From Microbispora sp. H11081 (GTDB lineage: Bacteria; Actinomycetota; Actinomycetes; Streptosporangiales; Streptosporangiaceae): 64,000 bases of DNA. Below, one piece after another: positions 33,297 to 41,226 of the stretch. How positions within the stretch are numbered: position 1 is the first letter of the stretch; each line of letters begins with the position of its first letter. The notes beneath the pieces are model-generated. The model did not search any database. It was not told the origin of the DNA and saw only the letters and a list, made by a program, of their open reading frames with translations. Both the position numbers and the translations under genes were made by a program. The stretch spans positions 208,439 through 272,438 of the forward strand of contig NZ_JABBWV010000003.1 of assembly GCF_012999535.1 (NCBI RefSeq). The letters are read 5' to 3'.

Positions 33297-34626
33297 GCTC
33301 GGGGTGCCTGGCGCGGCCGAGGTCGGCCAGTCGTTCGTCCAGCGCCCGCGTGGCCGCCGCGGGCGGCAGCACTTTCAGCACGCCGCTGACGCGGTCGTGC
33401 CCGACCGCGTACCACTGGTCGTCGAGCGCGTCGACCGCCTGCCGGAGATGCTCGGCGGCCTGGTCGCCGTCGGTGCGGGCGTGGGCGGCGGCGAGGTCGG
33501 CGAGCAGCACCGAGCGCTGCTTGCCGCCGTTCGGGCCGAGGTCGTCGAGCGCCTTGCGCAGCCGGCGGGCCGCCTCCTCGTGGTTGCCCGCCGTCAGCGC
33601 GCTGTAGCCGGCGAAGCCGTCGAGCCTGGCCCGCCCGAAGAAGTCTAGCCAGGGCGGGTCGTCGCCGCCCGCGTCGACCATGTGGTCGGCGCGGTCGATG
33701 TGACGCATGCACTCCTTCGGCTCGCCGCAGCGGGCCGAGATCTCCGACGCGACACAGTGGAGCCATGCCCTGGTCAGCGGGCCGACGCCGTGCCATGCGT
33801 GCGCGAACGCCGCGTCGAGCAGGCCGAAGGCGTCCGTACGGTGGCCCTCGAAGCCGGGCACGAACGCCGCGTGGGCGAGTACGGCGGCGGCGAGCGGATG
33901 GTCCCCGCACTCGCGGGTGGCCGACAGGGCCATCCGGAACAGCCGCGCGGCGGTGGGGCCGTCGTTCAGGTCGAAGAAGGCGACCCTGCCCGACAGCAGG
34001 GCCGAGCGCGCGGCCGCCTCGGCCAGCGTGTGCCGCACCGCGCCCTCCGGCGCCGCCCGCAGCAGGCTCATGCCGAGCCGGGTGTGCGCGATCGACGCCT
34101 GGAAGATGTCGTCCGGCGGCGAGGTCCAGTAGAGGGCCGCCTGCTTGTCCACGACCCGGGCGAACGCCTCGGCCGACTCGGCGTCGACCCCGCGCCCGCG
34201 TTCGGCCGCCGCGGGTAGACGCTCGCCGCCCTCCCCGAGGAGGGGAGCGAGCACGCCCGCGCCGATAAGCCCCCGCAGGAACGTGGAGCGGTCGATGCCG
34301 TCTGCGGCGATCATGCTCAGCAGCCTCCGTATCTCGTCCACCACCTCCGTGACCGGCCGCATGGCCATCTCGTCGGGGGTGAGCAGTCCCAGCTCGCTCG
34401 CGGGTTTGTCGAAGATCGTCACCAGGTGCTTGCGGTAGCGCGGATCCGGCCACCGCTCGCCGGTCTCCCAGCGCCTGACCGTGTTGGCAGTCAGGCCGGT
34501 GTCCTTCTCGCCGCACGACCGCATGGACGTGCGGATGCGTTCGCACAGCTCCTCGTAGGACCACCCGCGCTGCAGGCGTTCCCACGCGAGCCGGCGGTTC
34601 TGCGGATGGCGGTGGTTGGCCGGCAT
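33286..34626 (-). CDS. XRE family regulator with C-terminal TPR-like domain
   Basis: A 446-residue regulator. The helix-turn-helix is at about residues 12-70 (WERLQRGWSYEELCERI; TGLTANTVRRWETGERWPDP), the rest is a helical repeat region (many Ala/Leu helices such as DAFGLLDAAFAHAWHGVG) of TPR type, as in actinomycete regulators of antibiotic and development pathways. The start at 34626 has GCGAGGAGGGG upstream. It is divergent from the small WRSDxGRWWATR gene at 34808, a pairing repeated in spirit at 11-12 kb with an HATPase. Confidence 0.85.
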   Translation of the reverse strand: MPANHRHPQNRRLAWERLQRGWSYEELCERIRTSMRSCGEKDTGLTANTVRRWETGERWPDPRYRKHLVTIFDKPASELGLLTPDEMAMRPVTEVVDEIRRLLSMIAADGIDRSTFLRGLIGAGVLAPLLGEGGERLPAAAERGRGVDAESAEAFARVVDKQAALYWTSPPDDIFQASIAHTRLGMSLLRAAPEGAVRHTLAEAAARSALLSGRVAFFDLNDGPTAARLFRMALSATRECGDHPLAAAVLAHAAFVPGFEGHRTDAFGLLDAAFAHAWHGVGPLTRAWLHCVASEISARCGEPKECMRHIDRADHMVDAGGDDPPWLDFFGRARLDGFAGYSALTAGNHEEAARRLRKALDDLGPNGGKQRSVLLADLAAAHARTDGDQAAEHLRQAVDALDDQWYAVGHDRVSGVLKVLPPAAATRALDERLADLGRARHPELTM

Positions 34627-34807
34627 GTCGCACCCCTCCTCGCACGACCGCAAGCACACTGTGTCAGCGTGACACGCCGACACTACGGGAGATTCTGTGT
34701 TCGCGTGGCTACTGGCTGTGATTGGACGTCCCCTGGCTGATACTCCAACCGCTGCAAAAGCGTTTAGCTTGGCCCACTTCCGCGAGCAGCCTTTGGAGAT
34801 GGGTGAC

Positions 34808-35035
34808 ATGACCACGCTGGAGGACATCGCACGAGACCACGCCGGGTGGATCATCTGGCGGTCGGACGTCGGCCGCTGGTGGGCGACCAGGCGCGGGCCG
34901 GTGGACCTCGACGCGATCCGCAGGGGATGCGCGATGACGCTCGACGCCGACGATCCCGAGGCCCTCGCAGCGGTGCTGGCGGCCCAGGCCGAGCTGACCG
35001 CCGCGGTCGCCGCCGACCGCGCGACCGCCGGGTGA
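34808..35035 (+). CDS. small WRSDxGRWWATR-family protein
   Basis: A 75-residue protein with the core HAGWIIWRSDVGRWWATRR and an Ala-rich C-terminal helix (ALAAVLAAQAELTAAVAADR). Paralogous to the protein at 11357. GGAG precedes the ATG at 34808 at normal spacing; longer starts at 34799 and 34697 exist. It lies divergently beside the XRE regulator, the same arrangement as DUF397-type partners in Streptomyces, so a role as regulator accessory is plausible but inferred. Confidence 0.65.
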   Translation: MTTLEDIARDHAGWIIWRSDVGRWWATRRGPVDLDAIRRGCAMTLDADDPEALAAVLAAQAELTAAVAADRATAG

Positions 35036-35053
35036 CGGGGGCGGCCGGCGTGG

Positions 35054-35257
35054 TCAACGGCCGTGCCGGAGGCGGTCCCTGATGTAGGCGACGACGTGGA
35101 CCGCGCAGGCGCCGTTGTTGGCGCCTGCGCGATCGGTGACGGTGAACTCGGCGGGGGACGGGCATGCCGAACCACCCCAACTGCACCGGCCTTCGTGCCC
35201 CTTCGTGCCCGGCCGGTAGTCGCCCGCCTCCCAGAACTTGATCTCCAACAGATCCAT
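35054..35257 (-). CDS. small cysteine-containing hypothetical protein
   Basis: A 67-residue protein (MDLLEIKFWEAGDYRPGTKG at the start) with three cysteines (CSWGGSACP and GACAVH), which could form a metal or disulfide site. GGGAGG lies upstream of the ATG at 35257. Located 19 bp downstream of the HsdR-N gene in the same direction, probably co-transcribed. Family not recognised. Confidence 0.55.
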   Translation of the reverse strand: MDLLEIKFWEAGDYRPGTKGHEGRCSWGGSACPSPAEFTVTDRAGANNGACAVHVVAYIRDRLRHGR

Positions 35258-35276
35258 CCGGCCCGCCTCCCGCTGT

Positions 35277-36065
35277 TCAGGCGAGGAGATCGGGCCTGAG
35301 GACCTCCGCCTGGAGGACGCGCTCGATCTCCTTCTCCTCCGCATTGTGTCCCGTCTGCCGCCGAAGTTCCTTCCGTACGGCATCGAGGATCACGGGGGTG
35401 AGCAGAACCCGGACGAGGGATCGCGGAGCCGTCGCCGCGCGGGCCTTCCACAGGTCGTCGATCAGACGGCGCTTGAACGCCTCCTTGCTGAGGTAGAAGA
35501 GCGCGTCGGCCTTCCCGCCCGGCCCTCCCTCGTCGAGGAGGTCGACCTCCAGGGCCAGGTCGACGACGACCGGGAGGCCGCCGGTGAGGTGGTAGACCTG
35601 CCACACCTGCCCGTTCGTGAGCACCATCCATTCGACGCCCTCGTTCACCGCGTACATCTGGACCTGCCGCAGGTGTTTGACGCCCAGTTTCTGCGTGCAC
35701 CGCTTGACCTCGATGAACGCGGCGAGCTGTTTGTCCACGCGTATTCCGTAGTCGGCGAATTCGCCTTTTACCTGATATTCGGTCGTCAGATCATCGTATT
35801 TGTCGTACCCCAGCCCTTCGCAGAGGAAGTCGGTGACGAGCAGGCGAGTGTCGCCCTCGTTGGCGTCGCGGGCGATGAGATCGTTGAGTGGCTTGCCGTA
35901 CCGGCGTATCGCACTGCGGATGCGGTTGCGCGCCTCGGATTCCCATTTCGGCATGGTCCGAGGGGTGGCGGGCACCTTCCTGGGACCGCGAATGTCGTCC
36001 TCGTGCCGGATGGAGTCTTGAGTCGCATCGGACATGACGAGGGCCTCGGACTTCTGATCGGTCAT
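35277..36065 (-). CDS. orphan type I restriction HsdR N-terminal-like nuclease domain protein
   Basis: A 262-residue protein whose central part (about 60-180) matches the HSDR_N nuclease domain: LVTDFLCEGLGYDKYDDLT, then GEFADYGIRVDKQLAAFIEVKR, which carries the Asp and Glu-x-Lys of the PD-(D/E)XK site, then KHLRQVQMYAVNEGVEWMVL. No helicase domain, and no HsdM or HsdS gene nearby, so it is a stand-alone nuclease-like protein. Start at 36065 has GGAGAAGG upstream. The surrounding DNA is AT-richer than average, compatible with acquisition. Confidence 0.75.
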   Translation of the reverse strand: MTDQKSEALVMSDATQDSIRHEDDIRGPRKVPATPRTMPKWESEARNRIRSAIRRYGKPLNDLIARDANEGDTRLLVTDFLCEGLGYDKYDDLTTEYQVKGEFADYGIRVDKQLAAFIEVKRCTQKLGVKHLRQVQMYAVNEGVEWMVLTNGQVWQVYHLTGGLPVVVDLALEVDLLDEGGPGGKADALFYLSKEAFKRRLIDDLWKARAATAPRSLVRVLLTPVILDAVRKELRRQTGHNAEEKEIERVLQAEVLRPDLLA

Positions 36066-36423
36066 CGGCTGCACCTTCTCCTTGTGGCGGCTCGGCTCGT
36101 TTCTTGGTTTTCGACGTAACGGTGTTGGACGCGTTTTCACCTGCGGATGGGTTACCGCCGCGGATATCCGTTCGGCAACAAATATTTATGCCAAATGGTG
36201 ATTTGTCGTGATATGGGTGCGTGTTTGAGAAGGGCGAGCCGTACGCGCGCAGAACACAGGAGAGAGATCGGAGAGGCGTCCGCGCCGGGACAGTGCCGGC
36301 GCCGTCTGGTACCCGGCGCATACCGGCTGCGCTCGCCTGGCCCGCCGCCTCGGGCCAAGGTAAGCACTCGCCGGTAGCGCATCGCCCACCTTCCGGCCCG
36401 CTCTAGAGGCGTCGAGGCGGCGG
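36066..36423. other. 358-bp intergenic region, AT-rich at one end
   Basis: Contains an unusually AT-rich patch (about 36160-36230) with an ACAAAT..ATTTGT inverted repeat (36178-36206), probably the promoter region of the HsdR-N-like gene. The rest shows no supported gene. Confidence 0.5.
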
Positions 36424-36942
36424 TTATCGAGGGCAGGCGTTTTGCGGGGGGATCGTGTACTTCGGGGGGTTGTCCATGTTCCGGCCGTAACCCTGACCTG
36501 TCCAGTAGATTCCGAGTACAGCCTTGGGCGCACCCGTCGACAGGACGATCGGAAAATCCGAGACGTACTTCTGTCCATCGAGCGTTCTGCCCTGAACCAC
36601 CAACTGCCACGTCTCTTCGTACTTGTCCGTGGCCGGCAGATGCACCGAGCGCGTCACGACGGGCTTGTCTCCAGGCAGCAGGCACCGCCCCAAGGCATCC
36701 TTCAGAAGTGCCTCGCATGTCCCTGTGCTACTCGCGAACTTGGCGCAGAAATCGGCGACGCCGCTCTTGCCGACTCCGGCGACCACTTCCACGAGGACTG
36801 ACTCCGCCATCTCCAGCGTGAACGCGACGGAGGGAGGCGGTTTCGGTTGCTCCGGCTCAGGTGTGCAGTCGGCTGCCGTCAGTGCGGCCATTGCCGTCAC
36901 CGCGATCCGACGCACTGTGAGTCGACGCACGACCGGGAGCAT
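36424..36942 (-). CDS. putative exported protein with atypical lipobox
   Basis: A 172-residue protein. N-terminus: basic VVRRLTVRR, a hydrophobic stretch IAVTAMAALTAA and then DCTPEPEQPKPPPS, which looks like a lipoprotein signal except that the residue before Cys is Asp, not a small residue. The mature part has further Cys residues (DFCAKF, TCEALL, RCLLPG, NACPR) that could form disulfides. No known domain. Start set at 36942 in front of the signal; 36972 is in frame. Divergent from alkB. Confidence 0.55.
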   Translation of the reverse strand: MLPVVRRLTVRRIAVTAMAALTAADCTPEPEQPKPPPSVAFTLEMAESVLVEVVAGVGKSGVADFCAKFASSTGTCEALLKDALGRCLLPGDKPVVTRSVHLPATDKYEETWQLVVQGRTLDGQKYVSDFPIVLSTGAPKAVLGIYWTGQGYGRNMDNPPKYTIPPQNACPR

Positions 36943-37052
36943 ATGCCTACTTCGGGGGATCCCGCACGGCATGCAGCGCGTTGCCGGATGTCATGCGACT
37001 GGTCGGCACCCCGGCCCGACTGATCGAATGCGTGTTTGAATATGCTGAGGGC

Positions 37053-37682
37053 ATGAGGGCTTTTCAGGCTTCGCTCCTGGACTGGGGTGAGGATGTGCGC
37101 ATCGGCCCGCTCGGTTCGTCGGTGCGGCGCACCCCGCTCGACCGGGGCGCCTGGATCGACGTCCGGCCGCACTGGATCGAGGGGGCGGACGCGCTGTTCG
37201 AACGCCTCCTCGACGCGGTGCCCTGGCACGCCGAGCGCAGGCACATGTACGACCGGGTCGTGGACGTGCCGCGGCTGCTGAAGTTCTACGACGAGGGCGA
37301 AGAGCTGCCCGATCCCGTACTGACCGAGGCGAGGGACCTGCTCGACGCCCACTACGAGGAAGAGCTCGGCGAGCGGTTCCGTACGGCCGGCATGTGCCTC
37401 TACCGGGACGGCCGGGACAGCGTCGCCTGGCACGGCGACACGATCGGACGCGGCGGCACGCAGGACACCATGGTCGCGATCGTGTCGGTCGGCACGCCAC
37501 GCGCGCTGCTGCTGCGCCCGCGCGGCGGGGGAGGCCCGGCGCTGCGGCACGAGCTGGGGCACGGCGACCTCATCGTCATGGGCGGGAGCTGCCAGCGCAC
37601 CTGGGAGCACGCGATCCCCAAGTCCGCCAAGGTGACCGGCGCCCGCATCAGCGTCCAGTTCCGCCCGAGAGGCGTGCGCTGA
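37053..37682 (+). CDS. alkB: AlkB-type Fe(II)/2-oxoglutarate-dependent dioxygenase
   Basis: A 209-residue AlkB-family dioxygenase, which repairs alkylated bases by oxidative dealkylation. YRDGRDSVAWHGDTIGR holds the HxD iron ligands, and TWEHAIPKSAKVTGARISVQF holds the distal His and the Arg residues that bind 2-oxoglutarate; HELGHGDLIVMGGSCQRTW is the typical strand before it. Start at 37053 (MRAFQASLLDWGED) chosen because similarity begins there. No ada or alkA gene is adjacent. Confidence 0.88.
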   Translation: MRAFQASLLDWGEDVRIGPLGSSVRRTPLDRGAWIDVRPHWIEGADALFERLLDAVPWHAERRHMYDRVVDVPRLLKFYDEGEELPDPVLTEARDLLDAHYEEELGERFRTAGMCLYRDGRDSVAWHGDTIGRGGTQDTMVAIVSVGTPRALLLRPRGGGGPALRHELGHGDLIVMGGSCQRTWEHAIPKSAKVTGARISVQFRPRGVR

Positions 37683-37813
37683 CGGCCCCCGACCCCGGCC
37701 CGCCCCGCCGTTGACGGGTGCGGTTTCCTGGTACTCCTGACCGGGGCCCGGGCACATGACGGGGCCGGTCACCCTAAGTCACGAACACACGAGGACACCA
37801 GGAAAGGTCGCGG

Positions 37814-38809
37814 ATGATCCCGAAACCTTACGCCCCCGCTCCCACCCGGTACGACGACATGCGGTACCGGCGCAGCGGAAGGAGCGGGGTGCTGCTGCCC
37901 GAGATCTCCCTCGGCCTGTGGCACAACTTCGGCGACGGTCACCCCTTCGACGTGCAGCGTGCCGTCCTGCGCCGGGCCTTCGACCTCGGCGTCACCCACT
38001 TCGACCTGGCCAACAACTACGGCCCGCCGTACGGCTCCGCGGAGGAGAACTTCGGCCGCCACCTGCGTGCGGACTTCCTGCCTTACCGCGACGAGCTGTT
38101 CGTTTCGACCAAGGCGGGCTACGACATGTGGCCCGGTCCGTACGGCGAGTGGGGGTCGCGCAAGTATCTGCTGGCGAGCCTCGACCGTTCGCTGAGCCGG
38201 ATGGGTCTCGACTACGTCGACGTCTTCTACTCCCACCGGCCCGACCCGGACACCCCGGTCGAGGAGACGATGGGCGCGCTCGACACGGCGGTGCGCTCCG
38301 GCAAGGCGCTCTACGCGGGCATCTCGAACTACTCGGCCGAGCAGACCGAGCGGGCCGTCGCCGTGCTGCGCGACCTGGGCACCCCGCTCCTGATCCATCA
38401 GCCGCGCTACTCGATGCTCGACCGCTGGGTGGAGGACGGGCTGCTCGACACGCTGGAGCGGGCCGGAGCGGGGTGCATCGCCTACTCGCCGCTGGAGCAG
38501 GGCCTGCTCACCGGGCGCTACCTCGACGGCGAGGTGCCGGCCGGCTCGCGGATGGCGGTCGGCCACTTCCTCACGCGTGACCGGCTCACGCCGGGCCTGC
38601 TGGAGACCCTGCGCGGCCTCGACAAGATCGCCCGCGAGCGCGGCCAGACGCTCGCCCAGCTCGCCCTGTCGTGGATCCTGCGCGACGAGCGGATCACGTC
38701 CGTGCTGGTCGGGGCCAGCTCGGTCGAGCAGCTCGAACAGAACATCGCGGCCCTGGAGGCGCCCCCGCTCACGCCGGAGGAACTGGCCGAGATCGAGAAC
38801 CTGCTCTAG
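37814..38809 (+). CDS. aldo/keto reductase (YghZ/GpR-like)
   Basis: A 331-residue NADPH-dependent aldo/keto reductase of the YghZ (L-glyceraldehyde 3-phosphate reductase) type. MRYRRSGRSGVLLPEISLGL starts the barrel. The catalytic tetrad is visible: Asp in FDLANNYGPPYG with Tyr, Lys in VSTKAGYDMWPGPYGEWGSR, and His in FYSHRPDPDTPVEETM. C-terminal cofactor site: SVLVGASSVEQLEQNI. Normal length. Followed by a perfect GC palindrome terminator. Confidence 0.9.
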   Translation: MIPKPYAPAPTRYDDMRYRRSGRSGVLLPEISLGLWHNFGDGHPFDVQRAVLRRAFDLGVTHFDLANNYGPPYGSAEENFGRHLRADFLPYRDELFVSTKAGYDMWPGPYGEWGSRKYLLASLDRSLSRMGLDYVDVFYSHRPDPDTPVEETMGALDTAVRSGKALYAGISNYSAEQTERAVAVLRDLGTPLLIHQPRYSMLDRWVEDGLLDTLERAGAGCIAYSPLEQGLLTGRYLDGEVPAGSRMAVGHFLTRDRLTPGLLETLRGLDKIARERGQTLAQLALSWILRDERITSVLVGASSVEQLEQNIAALEAPPLTPEELAEIENLL

Positions 38810-38815
38810 AACTCC

Positions 38816-38847
38816 CGCCCCCCTCCGCGGGCCCGCGGAGGGGGGCG
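38816..38847. terminator. perfect 32-bp palindrome, terminator
   Basis: CGCCCCCCTCCGCGGG followed immediately by its exact complement, 6 bp after the aldo/keto reductase stop and before the convergent SDR gene. A zero-loop palindrome folds as a 14-bp stem. Confidence 0.75.
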
Positions 38848-38882
38848 GAGCCCCCGTCAGGAGCCCCCGTGAGGAGAACGCG

Positions 38883-39833
38883 TCAGGAGAACGCGTCGAC
38901 GCCGGTGAGCTCGGCGGACAGGTCCCAGAGCCGGGACGCCTCCCCGGGGTCCACCGCCCATGGCGCGACCCGTCCGCTGGTCGTGTCATCGGTGGCGAGT
39001 TCGGCGATGTCGCAGTCCTCGCAGTAGACCCCGCCGCGACCGTCGAGCTGGGGAGAGGTCGCCGCCCAGACGGTCGTGGCCGCGCCCTGCTCCGGTGTCT
39101 TGAAGCCCTCCGCCGGCGTGCCGTCGGGAGAGATCCAGCCCATGGCGATCTGGTCCTCACGGGGGATGTGCCGCTGGAGGGGAGTGAGGATGCTGCCGGG
39201 GTGCAGGGCGAAGGCCCGCACGCCCGCGGCGGCCCCGAGCGCGTCGAGCCGTACGGCGAACAGGACGTTGGCCGTCTTCGACTGCCCGTAGGCCGCCCAC
39301 TTGTCGTACCCCTCCCGGAAGTGGAGGTCGTGCCAGCGGATCCCGGACCCGAAGTGCGCCCCGGAGGACACCGACACCACCCGCGCCCCACCGGGGGCCA
39401 GGGCCGGTCTGAGGCGGTTGACGAGGGCGAAGTGCCCCAGGTGGTTGACCGCGAACTGGGCCTCCCAGCCGGGGCCGACGCGGGTCTCCGGGCAGGCCAT
39501 GATTCCCGCGTTGGCGACGAGGATGTCGATGGTCCTGCCGGTCTCCACGAGTGACTCGGCGAACACGCGGACGCTGTCCAGGTCCGCCAGGTCGAGTTCG
39601 CCGGTCTCCGCGCGCGGGATGTCGCGCAGCGCCTCCTTCGCCGCCGCCGGTCTGCGCGCCGGGACGATCACCTGGGCCCCCGCCGCGCTCAGCGCCCGCG
39701 TCGTCTCCAGGCCGAGCCCTGAGTATCCCCCGGTGACCAGTGCCGTCCGTCCGGACAGGTCGATGCCCGCGAGCACCTCGCTCGCGGTGGTGCGGGCGCC
39801 GAAACCACTGCCGATCCTGTGCTGTGCCGTCAT
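38883..39833 (-). CDS. SDR family oxidoreductase (MerR-controlled)
   Basis: A 316-residue short-chain dehydrogenase of the retinol-dehydrogenase-like type. TALVTGGYSGLGLETTRAL is the cofactor loop, ILVANAGIMACPE the NAG motif, and the active site has Ser in VSVSSGAHFGS and YGQSKTANVLF (Tyr-x-x-x-Lys). Divergent from a MerR gene. The start at 39833 lies 7 bases after the -10 element of the MerR-type promoter at 39834-39872, without a Shine-Dalgarno, so a leaderless mRNA is likely. Confidence 0.88.
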   Translation of the reverse strand: MTAQHRIGSGFGARTTASEVLAGIDLSGRTALVTGGYSGLGLETTRALSAAGAQVIVPARRPAAAKEALRDIPRAETGELDLADLDSVRVFAESLVETGRTIDILVANAGIMACPETRVGPGWEAQFAVNHLGHFALVNRLRPALAPGGARVVSVSSGAHFGSGIRWHDLHFREGYDKWAAYGQSKTANVLFAVRLDALGAAAGVRAFALHPGSILTPLQRHIPREDQIAMGWISPDGTPAEGFKTPEQGAATTVWAATSPQLDGRGGVYCEDCDIAELATDDTTSGRVAPWAVDPGEASRLWDLSAELTGVDAFS

Positions 39834-39840
39834 GAGGAGG

Positions 39841-39872
39841 ACGTTAGGAACTAGAGCGTGCTCTAGGTCAAG
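39841..39872 (-). promoter_or_regulatory. MerR-type promoter: -35, palindrome in 19-bp spacer, -10
   Basis: On the minus strand TTGACC, 19 bp, then TAACGT. The spacer contains CTAGAGC-AC-GCTCTAG (39851-39866). A 19-bp spacer with an internal dyad is the hallmark of promoters untwisted by MerR-family activators. Confidence 0.7.
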
Positions 39873-39887
39873 CTGTACGCTCGCCGG

Positions 39888-40307
39888 ATGATCAGGCATA
39901 CGGACGCCCTGTCCATCGGCCAGGTCTCCGAGGCGACCGGGCTGAGCGTGCACGCGTTGCGCTTCTTCGAACGCGAGGGGCTCTTCCTGCGTCCGATCCC
40001 CCGATCCGCGGGAGGGCGCAGGCTGTACGCCTTGTCGGACGTGGAGTGGCTGATCCTGTGCAACCGGCTGCGCGACTCCGGAATGCCGATCGCCGACCTG
40101 CGCAGGTTCGCCGAGCTCGTAAGGTCGGGGCCGGGCAACGAGCCCGAGCGTCTCGCCCTGCTGGAGGAGCACGAGCGCGCGGTGGAGGCGCGGATCGCCG
40201 AGCTGAACGCCAGCCTCGCCGTCATCCACGCCAAGGTGGTCACCTATCGCGGGCACCTGCGCGACGGGACCGTGGCGGGGGTCTGGGCACCCGCGCCGTC
40301 CCCCTGA
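39888..40307 (+). CDS. MerR family transcriptional regulator
   Basis: A 139-residue MerR regulator. The winged HTH is at residues about 8-75 (SIGQVSEATGLSVHALRFFE; IPRSAGGRRLYALSDVEWL), followed by the long dimerisation helix (LALLEEHERAVEARIAELNA). No metal-binding Cys cluster is present, so it belongs to the organic-ligand-type group. Divergently transcribed from the SDR gene across a 54-bp region that carries the dyad, so it almost certainly controls that gene and itself. Confidence 0.88.
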   Translation: MIRHTDALSIGQVSEATGLSVHALRFFEREGLFLRPIPRSAGGRRLYALSDVEWLILCNRLRDSGMPIADLRRFAELVRSGPGNEPERLALLEEHERAVEARIAELNASLAVIHAKVVTYRGHLRDGTVAGVWAPAPSP

Positions 40308-40325
40308 CCGGCCGTGGCGGGCGGT

Positions 40326-41189
40326 TCAGTCGACCTCGGCGCTGCCGTTCACGCGCAGCTTGCGGCGGGCCCGCTCGTAGAAGGTGGTCGTGCCGAGCCG
40401 TACGACGTGGGCGGCGGCGCGCAGCGCGGTCACGGTGAGGCGGTCGCCGGGGGACAGGTGGCCGCCGATCGTGCCGTCGACCTCCAGCGCGAGCTGGCCG
40501 CTGGTGGGCAGCACGTCGAGCGTCACCTCCTCGTCCGCCGACAGGACCAGCGCCCGGCTGAACGCCGAGTGGGCGGCGGCGGGGACGACGAGGAAGCCCT
40601 CGACGGTCGGGGAGACGATCGGGCCGCCGGCCGAGAAGTTGTACGCGGTGGACCCGGTGGCGGTGGAGACGATCAGGGCGTCCGCCGCGTAGCGGACGAA
40701 CGGCTCGCCGTAGACGGAGACGGAGACGGCCGCGAGCCCGTCGCCGGGGATGCGCACGAGGGCGATGTCGTTGAACGCCGTCACCGCGAGGCCGTCGTGG
40801 CCGGTCGCCCTGACCGCCATGCGCGGCTCGACCGTGTACCTGTGCTCGTCGATCGCCGACAGCGCGGGCGCCAGTTCGTCCACGTCGATCTCCGCGAGGA
40901 AGCCGAGCCGTCCGAGGTTCACCCCGAGGACGGGGGTCGGCCGCCCGGCGATCAGGCGCATCGTGCGCAGCATCGTGCCGTCGCCGCCGAGGCTGACGAG
41001 GAGGTCGGACCGCCGTACGAGGGCCTGGGCGTCCACCGGGACGGCGCTGCAGTCGATGCGCCCGACCTCGTCGGGCAGTCCGAGCACCGTGACGTCCCGC
41101 TTGCGCGCCCACTCGACGATCGTGTCGATCGCCACCTTGGAGTCGCGCCGGGGGTGCAGGACGAGACCCACGGTGCTGACCATGCCCAT
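40326..41189 (-). CDS. nadK: NAD kinase
   Basis: A 287-residue NAD kinase producing NADP+. LLVSLGGDGTMLRTMRL is the diagnostic GGDGT motif, GVNLGRLGFLAEID follows, and the NAD-binding strand has FNDIALVRIPGDG (an N-D/E variation), STATGSTAYNFSAGGPIV and PAAAHSAFSRALVL. Intact and of normal length. An ATG at 41183 (MVSTVG) is an alternative start. Convergent with merR (18 bp). NADP supply is near the redox module but no operon link is shown. Confidence 0.9.
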   Translation of the reverse strand: MGMVSTVGLVLHPRRDSKVAIDTIVEWARKRDVTVLGLPDEVGRIDCSAVPVDAQALVRRSDLLVSLGGDGTMLRTMRLIAGRPTPVLGVNLGRLGFLAEIDVDELAPALSAIDEHRYTVEPRMAVRATGHDGLAVTAFNDIALVRIPGDGLAAVSVSVYGEPFVRYAADALIVSTATGSTAYNFSAGGPIVSPTVEGFLVVPAAAHSAFSRALVLSADEEVTLDVLPTSGQLALEVDGTIGGHLSPGDRLTVTALRAAAHVVRLGTTTFYERARRKLRVNGSAEVD

Positions 41190-41226
41190 GCCCCCAACTG
41201 TACGGCCACGCCGCGGGCGCGCCGGT

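Noticed and set aside
38816-38847. Operator for the convergent aldo/keto reductase or SDR gene
   Set aside because: It lies between two 3' ends, so a terminator is the simpler reading.
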